Translations under genes and position numbers: made by a program
Shown here: piece by piece, positions 34,478-43,592 of the stretch
Layout of the letters: the number at the start of each line of letters is the position of its first letter
Numbering within the stretch: position 1 is the stretch's first letter
Assembly: GCF_001042675.1 (NCBI RefSeq)
Contig: NZ_AP012333.1
Location: forward strand, 1,736,001 to 1,800,000
Direction of reading: 5' to 3'
Origin: Parascardovia denticolens DSM 10105 = JCM 12538
GTDB taxonomy: Bacteria; Actinomycetota; Actinomycetes; Actinomycetales; Bifidobacteriaceae
DNA length: 64,000 nt
Notes under the pieces: model-generated
Databases searched by the model: none
The model's input: the letters and a program-made list of their open reading frames with translations, nothing else
What the model was told of the DNA's origin: nothing

Positions 34478-35722
34478 ATGGAAGCCGAGGAAATCCACGA
34501 AATCATCGAACGCATGCGCCAGATCGGCAACGACACCCAGGACTGGGAGGTTAAGGAGGCCGCGAAAAAGCTGCCGACCACCTTTGTGGACACGCTTTCG
34601 GCCTTTTCCAACACCCAGGGAGGGACCGTCATCCTTGGGGTTTCCGAGAAGAACGGCTTCACCCCCGTGCCCGGCTTCCGCGCCCGCCGCATGCAGGACG
34701 CGGTCAGCGAGGCCTGCCAGAAACTCACGCCGCGGGTGCGGCCCATCATCGAGGTGGTTCCTTTCGAAGGCAGCAACATCCTGGTGGCCCAGGTGCCGGC
34801 CATGCGCCCGGCCGACCGGCCATGCTACATCACCACTCGGGGCATCTACCAAGGTTCCTTCGTGCGCACGGGCGACGGCGACCACAAACTGACCGCTTAC
34901 GAGATCGACCGCATGCTGGAGATGAAGGAGCAGCCCCTGTTCGACAACGACCTGATCCCCGGCGCCGAAGTCTCCGACCTGGACCCCGACCTCCTCGGGC
35001 CCTTCCTGGCCAGGCAGAAAGGGCTGCATCCCCACGTCTTCGCCGATAAAAGTGACTTGTGGATCCTCTCCGGCTTGCACGTGCTCAGGCCAGACGGGAA
35101 GACGCATCGGCCGACTTTGGGCGGGCTCATGGCTTTGGGGACTTTCCCTCAGCAGTTCCAGCCGCGGCTCAATGTGATCATTTGCCAGGAGGGGAAGGAT
35201 GATCGGACCATCATCGGACCGATCCCCCTGATGGTGGCGGACGCGGTGGATGAAGTCACGAAACGGGCCAAAGCCCACGGCGGTCGCGAAAGCCAAGGCC
35301 GCGGCGCCTCGGATTACCCGACCGCCGTTTTGCGGGAGGCGATCACCAACGCGCTGGTCCATCGCGATTATTCGCCGGAAGCGCGTAGCTTCCCGGTCAA
35401 GATCAGTCTTTTTGACGACCGGATCGAGATTCTGAACCCCGGCGGTCTTTACGGCAACATCACGGCCGAATCCCTGGTGGACGCGAGGGTCTCCCCCGCC
35501 CGCAACCAATACTTGGCGAACATCCTGGAAACCACGCCGGCGGTCGGTGGCGGCTATGTGTTGGCCCACCGAGGCAGCGGCTATCACGCCATGTCTCAGG
35601 AGTTGAAAAGCGCGCTTCTGCCTCCGCCTTCGCCGATCAGCACTCTGGCTTACTTCCAGTTGACGCTATACAAATCGCCTCCAAGCCTTGGAATCAACGG
35701 GGATCAGCGCTTATGCTTATAA
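34478..35722 (+). CDS. AlbA_2/RecG-like ATP-binding protein, C-terminally truncated
   Basis: 414 aa. The N-terminal part (about 1-145) is the AlbA_2/Schlafen-like putative DNA-binding domain (FVDTLSAFSNTQGGTVILGVSE, then RGIYQGSFVRTGDGD). The second part has the ATPase-like segment LREAITNALVHRDYSP, with the N-box Asn, and GLYGNIT. Relatives continue into a winged helix of about 100 residues; here the frame diverges after QLTLYKS and stops. The stop lies in the 8-bp duplication flanking the 11.5-kb mobile element, but the ancestral joined sequence also stops, so the truncation is older than or independent of the insertion. Confidence 0.7.
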   Translation: MEAEEIHEIIERMRQIGNDTQDWEVKEAAKKLPTTFVDTLSAFSNTQGGTVILGVSEKNGFTPVPGFRARRMQDAVSEACQKLTPRVRPIIEVVPFEGSNILVAQVPAMRPADRPCYITTRGIYQGSFVRTGDGDHKLTAYEIDRMLEMKEQPLFDNDLIPGAEVSDLDPDLLGPFLARQKGLHPHVFADKSDLWILSGLHVLRPDGKTHRPTLGGLMALGTFPQQFQPRLNVIICQEGKDDRTIIGPIPLMVADAVDEVTKRAKAHGGRESQGRGASDYPTAVLREAITNALVHRDYSPEARSFPVKISLFDDRIEILNPGGLYGNITAESLVDARVSPARNQYLANILETTPAVGGGYVLAHRGSGYHAMSQELKSALLPPPSPISTLAYFQLTLYKSPPSLGINGDQRLCL

Positions 35723-35726
35723 AGAA
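35719..35726. repeat. Left 8-bp target-site duplication
   Basis: ATAAAGAA immediately outside the left terminal inverted repeat, identical to 47228-47235. Confidence 0.85.
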
Positions 35727-35749
35727 GGCTCTGTTAAACCAAAGTTGAC
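35727..35749. repeat. Left terminal inverted repeat
   Basis: 23 bp starting GGCTCTGT, then T-AAACCAA-A-GTTGAC. Compared with the complement of 47205-47227 it differs only at positions 9 and 17. Confidence 0.85.
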
Positions 35750-35909
35750 CTGAGGCCCGCATGTCCACAACTGTAGCTACACTGAGATTACAGTTATGGG
35801 GCCATGGGTTTCATCGACAAGATCTGCAACCAATTAAACGGCATGGGCGCATTGGAACGCCAACAGGCCATCGTGGAATTGCGCGAGGTCATCTACGAGG
35901 ATGCCTAAC

Positions 35910-37007
35910 AGAGCTCGAGGAGCAGAAGAAGAAACTCTCTGCATTCAAGGAGGCGCGTCGGTACCGTTTCGTCCCCGATCTCGTCGGCGGGAAAACGCAG
36001 TACGAAGAGAACCTTGCATAGATACGGTCGCTGGAGACCGAACTGGACAATCTCGTAACGGAAACGACGGAGATCCACGACTCCGAAGATATAGAAAAAG
36101 TCCGCCTCAAGTCGCAGCTCGATGCTGAAAGGCTGAGACTTGAAACGGACATACAGGTAAAACAGCGCCGGCTCACGCTTCTTGACATGAGCCTTGAATC
36201 CGGACTGTATCCGACAGAGGCAGACCTTTCTGCCCTGCAGGAGTATTTCCCGCTGATGAATATCAGGAAGCTGTACGAGGTGGAACGCTACCACCGCAAG
36301 CTCGCGAAGATACTGGATGACCAGTTCTCCGTCGAAAAGGAGCAGGTGGAAGTCGATATAGCAGAACTCCAGGAGCAGCTGCAGACGGTGCGCAGCCGGA
36401 TCAGGGAACTCGGATTCGTCGGGAACGTGTCGAAGGAGTTCCTCGACCGGCATTCCGAACTCAAGGGAAGAATCGATGCACTCAAGGCACAGAACGAAGC
36501 TTGGCTGACGCTGCAGGATCTGCAGGACGCGAAGAAGCGGGCTGACGACACGCTTAAATCGGCGATAACAAGCATCCTTGCGGATATTGAGCATGACGTT
36601 AACGCCGAGATGAAGAAGTTCAACGACTCCCTCTACGCCGACGCTCGGAAGGCTCCGCGGCTGCATTTCAACAGCTACAACAGCTACACGTTCGAAACGC
36701 CGGACGATACAGGAACCGGCACGAACTACAAGGGCATGGTGCTGTACGACCTCGCCGTCCTCTATCTGACGGCGATTCCTGCCATTGCGCACGATTCGCT
36801 GATCCAGAAGAACATCAGCGACGGAGCAATCGACGGCATCATGAAGATATACACGGGAACGGAAAAGTAGGTGTTCATTGCCTTTGACAAGCAGGACTCC
36901 TACCGCGAGGGACCCGCAGGATACTGGCGGACAACACGGTGCTGAAACTCTCCGATGACGGTTCAGAACTCTACGGAGAGTCGTGGAACAAAGAGGAAAG
37001 CCAATGA
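35910..37007 (+). pseudogene. DUF2326 protein remnant
   Basis: Degraded gene for a DUF2326 protein, a family of RecF/SMC-like ATPases found beside defence genes. The N-terminal ATPase part is missing, cut near the element's left end. The remaining frame (from LEEQKKKLSAFKEARRYRF) is interrupted by an amber TAG at 36019-36021, continues as a long coiled coil and the DUF2326 domain (YKGMVLYDLAVLYLTAIPAI), and meets a second TAG at 36868-36870. A frameshift near 36912-36920 then moves the end (LADNTVLKLSDDGSELYG) to another frame, stopping at 37005-37007. The stop overlaps the XRE start codon (ATGA), which shows the original operon join. The longest intact piece is 36187-36870. Confidence 0.75.
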
Positions 37008-37297
37008 AAAGAAAAATGAGCTACAAGAAACTGTGGAAGCTGCTGATAGACAGGGATATGAACCGCACGGATCTCCACAAGGACGCAGGAATCAGCTCGT
37101 CATCCCTCGCCAAGCTCGGCAAGGATGAAAACGTCACGACCGACGTGCTTCTGCGGATATGCAACTCGCTGGATGTCGAACTGAACGATATAGCCGAAAC
37201 CGTGCCGGACGAGGAGACTCCCGCAGAGATAAGGCGGAACGCGGGAAGGAGCACGACCCGTTCGCACCGGAGCAGTATGACCGGCAGAGCCGACTGA
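37004..37297 (+). CDS. XRE-family helix-turn-helix regulator
   Basis: 97 aa. A Cro/CI-type helix-turn-helix covers about residues 8-65 (MSYKKLWKLLIDRDMNRTDL, then HKDAGISSSSLAKLGKDENV), followed by TTDVLLRICNSLDVELNDI. Such small regulators precede cytosine methylase genes in restriction and DISARM loci. The start at 37004 overlaps the DUF2326 stop; an in-frame ATG at 36983 lies in the previous gene. The last 25 residues are basic and unlike the family, perhaps reflecting decay. Confidence 0.72.
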   Translation: MKRKMSYKKLWKLLIDRDMNRTDLHKDAGISSSSLAKLGKDENVTTDVLLRICNSLDVELNDIAETVPDEETPAEIRRNAGRSTTRSHRSSMTGRAD

Positions 37298-37344
37298 GCC
37301 TGCAAGTCCCGTCCACACCGTATGGTGTGGGAACAAGATTGTGA

Positions 37345-38469
37345 GGAAGATGTACGCCGCAGGCGGATAAACAGAGCAGCTACAATTTCATAGACCTCTT
37401 CGCGGGAGCGGGTGGTCTGTCCGAAGGATTCCTTCAGGCAGGCTTCCGGCCTGTTGCGCATGTCGAGATGAACGAGTACGCAGCAAGGACGCTCGAAACC
37501 CGCAGTGCATACTACTATCTGAAGAACACGGGCAATCTCGCTCTTTACAGGAAGTACCTCTCCGGGAAGATCAGCCGCGACGAGTTCATGAAGCAGATTC
37601 CGTCTTCCGTGACGAAGACGGTCATCAACGAGACACTGTCAGATGAAACGCTTCCCGCCGTCTTCAAGACCATCGACGGCATCTGCCTGGATGTAACCTG
37701 GGGCGATTATACGAAATCAACTGAAAAGTACATTGACAAGGAAGAAAAGGAACGCAGTCGCACTGTTTACAAGCGGATTCCCGAGAAGGAAACCGTTCAT
37801 TTGAAGTTCAGCGACTTCGGACGTACGAAAGAATATCAGCTTGTTCAGGATTCGAACGTTCACGTCCATGTATCCCGCATTCCGTTGAAGAACGGATATT
37901 CCCTCGTCACCGCCTATGTCGTGAACAAGCGGAGCAATCCGTCCAGCGACGTCGAGGGACTCATGTTCCAGGTCGGACTCAAGGCACATGCAGAGGACGA
38001 TTCTGCTGTATTCATCGCCGAACACATCTGCAGGGACGTTCTCTCCACCGACGAGTTCTATTTCGAGCAGCGTCCGATCATGGGACGCGGAAGAGGCTGC
38101 GCCGCCGTATGGGGAAAAGCCGAGAATGGCAGAACCGACTATGTTGAAGCTGCTTTTATCCCGGAATACGAGTATCCGGGTGTCAGTGCCGCACTCAAGG
38201 GCTTTGATCCTAAGTTCTTCTCGACCTCGCAGATGGCGGCGAAGGGTAAGAAAGCGGAAACCATACAGAAGCTGAACACGCTTGCCGACTCTTACGAGAA
38301 GTGGATTAATGACACACTTGTCGGCAGCTCCAGAATGAGCGACCCGAAGTTCGTAGAGAAGGTCGGAAATACCGTCATCGGTCACTGCAGGGATGCCCTG
38401 GCAGAATCCGGGAAGGCATCCGCATCATCGAGACGGACGATATCTCCTTTGAGGCGTTCAGCTTCATGA
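37345..38469 (+). pseudogene. Cytosine methylase fragment fused to DrmA N-terminus
   Basis: One open frame holds two unrelated pieces. Up to about 37680 it encodes the start of a C5-cytosine methyltransferase (drmMII/Dcm-like), with SAM motif I FIDLFAGAGGLSEGF at 37387-37431. It breaks off before the catalytic Pro-Cys motif, and no start codon remains upstream of motif I. From about 37685 (ICLDVTWGDYTKS) it is the N-terminal domain of the DISARM helicase DrmA. An internal deletion removed most of the methylase and the first residues of DrmA and left an in-frame fusion. The frame then runs off near 38400 because of a one-base shift; the DrmA reading continues in the next frame. Confidence 0.75.
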
Positions 38470-40703
38470 ACACCGTGATCTACATGCAGAACAGCATCAA
38501 GAATTATTCGAAGAAGCATGGTCAGGGAATCGAATGCAATTTCAAGGAGTTCGTCGATCCCAGAAAACCGGAGAACGAATTCGCGTGGAGACCGTTCCAG
38601 ATTGCCTTCATTCTGATGAACCTCAAGGGAATCGTGCACCCGGAAGATCCGGAGCGGGAGATCGTCGACCTGCTCTACTTCCCGACCGGCGGCGGAAAGA
38701 CGGAGGCATATCTCGGACTCATGGCATTCACCATCGCCAACAGGCGGCTTCGTGCCTCTGCGTCTGACGAATACAATCGCGACGGAGGCGTGACCATCAT
38801 CCTCCGCTATACACTTCGCCTGCTTACGACTCAGCAGCGTGACCGCATTACGAAGATGGTTGTTGCCGCAGAACTTGTGAGGCAGAAGAATTATCCGAAG
38901 TACGGCACGGAACCCATCAGCATCGGTTTCTGGGTCGGCGGAGGTGTGACTCCGAACAGATTTGATGACCTGATAGAGAAACCAGACAAACCTTACGAGG
39001 CGCGGAATCAGAGAAATCTGATTTACAGGCAGCTCCTCACCTGCCCGTTCTGCGGGAAGCCACTCACAAAAGACGAGTTTGATATCGACACGGACAGAAA
39101 AACAGAGGAGATTCACTGCTCGGACGAACACTGCATGTTCTACAAATACAAGAATCCGGGAGAACGTATTTCCATTCCGGTTTACCTTGTCGATGAAGAA
39201 ATCTATGCGAAGTGCCCGACCATCATTTTGTCAACCGTCGACAAGTTCGCAAGGCTTCCGTGGGATGTGAACACAAACACCCTGTTCGGCCGCGTTGACC
39301 GCAAATGTAGTCGTGACGGCTACATTGCAATCGGAGTGAAACATCCTAAGCGCCATAACAAGACGAGTAATCTACCGGCCGCTCAGGTAGAAAACGTGAA
39401 GCCCTTCCTTCCGCCGGAGCTGATTATTCAGGACGAGCTCCATCTGATCACAGGGCCTCTTGGAACCGTCTACGGTGCATATGAGACCATCATCGAGGAT
39501 ATGTGTACGCACGACGGCATCAAGCCGAAGTATGTTGTTTCCACGGCAACAATCAAAAACGCCGACAACCAGGCAAAGAGCCTGTACGCGAGGAACAATA
39601 CGACGCAGTTCCCGCCGAACGGCTTTGAGATCGGCGACAGCTTCTTCATCCGGGAGATTCCGGTCGATGAAGATCCGTTCAGAAAGTATGTCGGAATATG
39701 TGCTCCTGGACAGTCTCTGAAGACCACTCTCCTGAGAACCTATGCCATCATCCTGCAGGACGTCTATAACCTCTCTCAGCAGGAGGAATATAAGGATGTC
39801 ATAGACCCGTACTACAGCCTGATCGGATACTTCAACAGCATCCGTGAGCTTGGCGGCGCGGTCAGACTTCTCCAGGACGATATTCCGAAGCGCATGTATG
39901 TGATCAGGAAGAAGTACGACAATCCAAAGCAGCGTTATCTCAATGCAGGCAACAACGTGGAAATCACCTCAAGAATGCCATCTTGGCAGATACCGGAGAA
40001 GCTTACTCAGCTCGAGGCTCCATATACGTCCCGCGACTGCCTTGATACGGCCGTCGCCACAAACATGATTGCCGTCGGCATGGATGTGGACCGACTTGGG
40101 CTCATGGTCGTGGATGGTCAGCCGAAGCAGAACTCCGAGTACATTCAGGCAACGAGCCGTATCGGTCGTGCTCATCCCGGTCTTGTCGTGACGCTGTATA
40201 ACGCATACCGGCCGCGAGACCTCTCGCATTACGAGAACTTCACGGGCTATCATTCCCAGCTCTATCGTTTTGTGGAGGGAATGACTGCCACGCCGTTCTC
40301 CGCAAGAGCGCGCGACCGCGTAATTCATGCCCTCGTGATTTCTGCAATAAGACTGCTTTATCCGAAAATGGCAAACAATGAGGATGCGGCGGCAATAGGT
40401 TCCCTGACGCCGGTGCAGATTAATGCGGTAAAGGAAATGATTCTTGACCGTATTAAGATCGTCAAGCCATCGGCAAGAAAAGACGCCTGCGAGGAAATCG
40501 ACCAATTCATCGACTGGTGGAAACTCCAGACAGCATCAGCCCAGTCCAAGCCTCTTCGCTACTACGTCGTGGGCACTGAGAAATACAGTCGGCTCATGAA
40601 CGGGTATGAACAGCCCCATATTGAAAACGAGAAGCCTACGCTGCGATCAATGCGAGACGTTGAAAGTGCTGCGAACATGTACTACTACGACACGGAGGAA
40701 TAA
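38466..40703 (+). CDS. drmA: DISARM helicase DrmA, main part, split by frameshift
   Basis: 745 aa from the first ATG in this frame; the homologous frame is already open from about 38400 (RIREGIRIIETDDISFEAF). SF2 helicase motifs: Walker A FPTGGGKTEAYL (about 74-85), a DEAD-type box IIQDELHLI (about 319), motif III-like VVSTATI (about 357) and the C-terminal QATSRIGRAHPG. A CxxC...C pair (CPFCGKPL) suggests a zinc site near 195. DrmA is the core motor of DISARM. The N-terminal domain is in the preceding frame, one base out of register, so the full protein is probably not made. The DrmB gene starts 1 bp after the stop. Confidence 0.83.
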   Translation: MNTVIYMQNSIKNYSKKHGQGIECNFKEFVDPRKPENEFAWRPFQIAFILMNLKGIVHPEDPEREIVDLLYFPTGGGKTEAYLGLMAFTIANRRLRASASDEYNRDGGVTIILRYTLRLLTTQQRDRITKMVVAAELVRQKNYPKYGTEPISIGFWVGGGVTPNRFDDLIEKPDKPYEARNQRNLIYRQLLTCPFCGKPLTKDEFDIDTDRKTEEIHCSDEHCMFYKYKNPGERISIPVYLVDEEIYAKCPTIILSTVDKFARLPWDVNTNTLFGRVDRKCSRDGYIAIGVKHPKRHNKTSNLPAAQVENVKPFLPPELIIQDELHLITGPLGTVYGAYETIIEDMCTHDGIKPKYVVSTATIKNADNQAKSLYARNNTTQFPPNGFEIGDSFFIREIPVDEDPFRKYVGICAPGQSLKTTLLRTYAIILQDVYNLSQQEEYKDVIDPYYSLIGYFNSIRELGGAVRLLQDDIPKRMYVIRKKYDNPKQRYLNAGNNVEITSRMPSWQIPEKLTQLEAPYTSRDCLDTAVATNMIAVGMDVDRLGLMVVDGQPKQNSEYIQATSRIGRAHPGLVVTLYNAYRPRDLSHYENFTGYHSQLYRFVEGMTATPFSARARDRVIHALVISAIRLLYPKMANNEDAAAIGSLTPVQINAVKEMILDRIKIVKPSARKDACEEIDQFIDWWKLQTASAQSKPLRYYVVGTEKYSRLMNGYEQPHIENEKPTLRSMRDVESAANMYYYDTEE

Positions 40704-40704
40704 T

Positions 40705-42474
40705 ATGGCTGGATACGACAACAATAAACTTGGCGAGCTTCGTCCGAACCAGATCATCACGACCTTCGGCCCCGGTTCTATTGTGGATGCGGTCAAGGAT
40801 TCCGCCACCATTCTGGATATCCCTTACTGGAAAGACAAAGGGATGAGGATCATAGACGGCAGGCTTGCTTCCTACCTGAACGTGGATGCTTTCTACATGC
40901 CGAGAGCATCCTTTGCACATGACATACCGGTGCAATCGTTCCCGCGCTGGCATGTATGCTCCAATTTCAAGTGCGGACGGCTTTTCGACGCAAGTGAATC
41001 ATTCGACCTGGAGAAGTATCTGAAATTCGGTGTGACCTGCCCGGACTGCGGAAGAAAGGCTTATCCAGCGCGTTTCATCACCATCTGCGAAAACGGGCAC
41101 ATGTCTGATTTTCCCTGGAGGTGGTGGGTTCATCACGGAGATACCAGCTGCAACGGCAGACTGAGAATGTACTCCACAGGAAATACGTCAACTCTGTCAG
41201 AAATGTGGGTGGAGTGCTCCTGCGGCGCGAAGAGAAGCATGAGCGGAGCCACGCAGGCACAGAACTTTGAAGGGCTGTCATGCCGTAGTACGCACCCGTT
41301 CCGGCCGAACAGCAGACCTGAGCACTGCGAAAAGTCCGTCATCCCGTCACAGCGCGGCGCATCGAACGTGTACTTTGCGGTAACAAGAAGTGCCATATCC
41401 ATTCCACCGTGGATCAACCCGCTGTACAACCTGATAGACGAGCATTTTAAGGATATCGAACAGGCGAAGAAGATGACGGTCAGATTCGGCAGGACCGAAG
41501 AAGATGGCCTTCAACAGATTTATGAAGAATACTTCTCCAGATATACCCGCGAGCAATTTGATGAAGCCTACGAGCGGCGCATGAACAACATCCGGGAATT
41601 TACGGAAATCAAGCGAATGGAGTACGAAGCCATAACGCATCACGATGATCCGACCTATCAGTCCAACAAGAAGCATTTCAAGGCAGAGGAAGATTCACTG
41701 CCAGAATACTTCAGCCGCTACTTCAGCCGAATCATCCGTATAACGAGGCTGCGTGAGGTACGTGTGCTTCTGGGATTCACAAGGGTTGATTCGCCTGATC
41801 CGGATGCGGATGATCAACCTAATGTGGTTTATCTGAACAAAGGCAAGGACGAGCGCTGGCTCCCCGCTGTGGAAGTAAACGGAGAGGGAATCTTCATCGA
41901 ATTCAACAGGCAGACACTTGCGGAGTGGCTGAGCAATCCGCAGGTGAAGAACATCTCAGAGAAGTATGTCGCTTCCTACCGGGAGTACTGTGACTCCAAA
42001 GGGTGGACGATAAAGACGGACAGGGACGCCGTTTACGTTCTCATGCACACGTTCTCCCACCTGCTCATCAAGCAGATGGCCATGTCGTCCGGCTATTCCT
42101 CTTCGGCGATTAGGGAGAGGATCTATTTCGATGACAAGATGGCGGGCATCCTTCTCTACACAGGGAGCTCCGACAAGGAAGGCTCTCTTGGCGGTCTTGT
42201 GGAACTCGGGACGGCAGACCAGATGACAAACCTCATGCGGGATGCCTTCCAGGAAGCCTTGGTATGCACGAACGACCCGGAATGCATGAGCACGCTTCCT
42301 GCCGGAAAGAACTCCAACGGCGCGGCATGTCATTCGTGCTGCATGATATCGGAAACCGCATGCGAGAACGGGAACCGCATGCTTGACCGTGGACTCGTTG
42401 TTCCTCTTGCAGGACGTGAGGAGACCTCGTATTTCAGAGAGCTGGTGAATGAGCTGTGTCAGGTGGAGATTTGA
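40705..42474 (+). CDS. drmB: DISARM protein DrmB (DUF1998)
   Basis: 589 aa. The start is typical: LGELRPNQIITTFGPGSIVD. Zinc-binding cysteines occur in CSNFKCGRL, TCPDCGRKAYPARFITICENGH and WVECSCGAK. The DUF1998 domain is C-terminal (about 440-585; LMHTFSHLLIKQMAM, SLGGLVELG, CHSCCMISETACENGN). DrmB partners DrmA in DISARM; the pair blocks phage DNA. GGAGG lies 6 nt before the ATG. The frame is intact over its full length, unlike its upstream partner. It overlaps drmC. Confidence 0.88.
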   Translation: MAGYDNNKLGELRPNQIITTFGPGSIVDAVKDSATILDIPYWKDKGMRIIDGRLASYLNVDAFYMPRASFAHDIPVQSFPRWHVCSNFKCGRLFDASESFDLEKYLKFGVTCPDCGRKAYPARFITICENGHMSDFPWRWWVHHGDTSCNGRLRMYSTGNTSTLSEMWVECSCGAKRSMSGATQAQNFEGLSCRSTHPFRPNSRPEHCEKSVIPSQRGASNVYFAVTRSAISIPPWINPLYNLIDEHFKDIEQAKKMTVRFGRTEEDGLQQIYEEYFSRYTREQFDEAYERRMNNIREFTEIKRMEYEAITHHDDPTYQSNKKHFKAEEDSLPEYFSRYFSRIIRITRLREVRVLLGFTRVDSPDPDADDQPNVVYLNKGKDERWLPAVEVNGEGIFIEFNRQTLAEWLSNPQVKNISEKYVASYREYCDSKGWTIKTDRDAVYVLMHTFSHLLIKQMAMSSGYSSSAIRERIYFDDKMAGILLYTGSSDKEGSLGGLVELGTADQMTNLMRDAFQEALVCTNDPECMSTLPAGKNSNGAACHSCCMISETACENGNRMLDRGLVVPLAGREETSYFRELVNELCQVEI

Positions 42475-43115
42475 AAAGGGAAATACTGCTGAATACCATA
42501 AAGGCAGATGCCGCCAACGGTACCGACAATGCCACAGACATCCTGCACCGGCAATACCCTTGTCTGTCATCAGCAGATTGCGAGGAAATAGCTGCGACAA
42601 TCTGTGCTGCTCTGACCACGGAAAACACTGAGAAGGTCTCTCTTGTCGTGACCGCGCCGCCGTCGTTCAGAATCGACGCAAAGCCGACAATGACCGTTGT
42701 CCAGTCCATGCTCGAAGGAGTGAAAAGGAACATCCTGATAACCGGATACTCCCTTTCCTCATATTTCTCCGAACTGACAGACACCATCATCGAAAAGAGC
42801 CAGAAAGGCGTATTCGTCAAATTCTTCATCAACAACGTTGAGAAGCAGCCGGATGTCGACAAACTGCTCCGCTACAAAGGGCGCTTTCTTCAGATATATG
42901 ACTACAGCAATGAGGAAGACAAGATGGCGGCTCTTCATGCCAAGGTCATCTCCGTGGATATGAGGCAGACGCTGATAACCTCCGCAAACCTGTCATACCA
43001 CGGGCAGCAGGGCAACATCGAACTCGGGACACTCATAGAATCTGGGCGCACTGCAAAGCAGCTCGACGAAGTGATGACGCAGCTTATCTTCAAGAAGATA
43101 TTCAGAAAAGTGTGA
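42456..43115 (+). CDS. drmC: DISARM phospholipase-D-like protein DrmC
   Basis: 219 aa with one PLD-type catalytic motif, HAKVISVD (HxKx4D, about 159-166), followed by ITSANLS and an E in NIELG. Single-motif PLD proteins act as dimers, often as nucleases. It is the third DISARM core gene and directly follows drmB with overlap. The start is uncertain: GTG at 42456 is used here; a TTG at 42471 would overlap the drmB stop by 4 bp but has its Shine-Dalgarno too close. Confidence 0.82.
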   Translation: MSGGDLKREILLNTIKADAANGTDNATDILHRQYPCLSSADCEEIAATICAALTTENTEKVSLVVTAPPSFRIDAKPTMTVVQSMLEGVKRNILITGYSLSSYFSELTDTIIEKSQKGVFVKFFINNVEKQPDVDKLLRYKGRFLQIYDYSNEEDKMAALHAKVISVDMRQTLITSANLSYHGQQGNIELGTLIESGRTAKQLDEVMTQLIFKKIFRKV

Positions 43116-43133
43116 CGCATGGAGGTGATGCCG

Positions 43134-43592
43134 GTGTCAGACGTTTTGACGAAGGAACAGCGGCATCTCAACATGTCGCACATACACGGAAAGGACACAA
43201 AGCCGGAGGAGATCGTCAAGAAGTACCTGTTCTCCAAGGGATACAGATATCGCAAGAACGACAGCAGATATCCCGGCAGACCGGACATCGTGCTTCCAAA
43301 ATACCATACGGTGATTTTCGTCCACGGCTGCTTCTGGCACAGGCATCCCGGATGCACGTACGCGGCAATACCGTCCACGAACCGTGAGTTCTGGCAGAAG
43401 AAATTCGACCAGAATGTTGCCAGAGACAAGAAGGTGCAGGGGCAGCTGAAGGCAGACGGATGGAATATAATAGTCGTCTGGGAATGCGAGATTTCCAGAA
43501 AATCCGACCGCAAAGAGCGGCTGCAGAGACTTGAGAATGAAATAAGAACGGCAATAACAGGAAGGGAAACAAAGAAAGATGAAAACAAATGA
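43134..43592 (+). CDS. vsr: Very-short-patch repair endonuclease Vsr
   Basis: 152 aa from a GTG at 43134, which gives the family start (SDVLTKEQRHLNMSHIHGKD) and has GGAGG 8 nt upstream; earlier ATGs at 43119 and 43128 are too close to that site. Motifs are RPDIVLPKYHTVIFVHGCFW and HRHPGC, which match the Vsr Asp/His metal site and zinc ligands. Vsr nicks T:G mismatches arising from deaminated 5-methylcytosine, so it normally accompanies a cytosine methylase. Here the methylase is reduced to a fragment upstream. Confidence 0.88.
   Translation: MSDVLTKEQRHLNMSHIHGKDTKPEEIVKKYLFSKGYRYRKNDSRYPGRPDIVLPKYHTVIFVHGCFWHRHPGCTYAAIPSTNREFWQKKFDQNVARDKKVQGQLKADGWNIIVVWECEISRKSDRKERLQRLENEIRTAITGRETKKDENK

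Noticed and set aside
35804-35908. 34-codon frame (MGFIDKICNQLNGMGALERQ...) at the left end of the mobile element
   Set aside because: Starts with a weak ribosome site, matches no family I know and lies between the terminal repeat and a truncated gene; probably a scrap.
38390-38410. Programmed -1 frameshift joining the two parts of DrmA
   Set aside because: The direction would be right, but there is no slippery heptamer or clear stimulatory structure at the junction, and neighbouring genes are also broken, so mutation or sequencing error is more likely.
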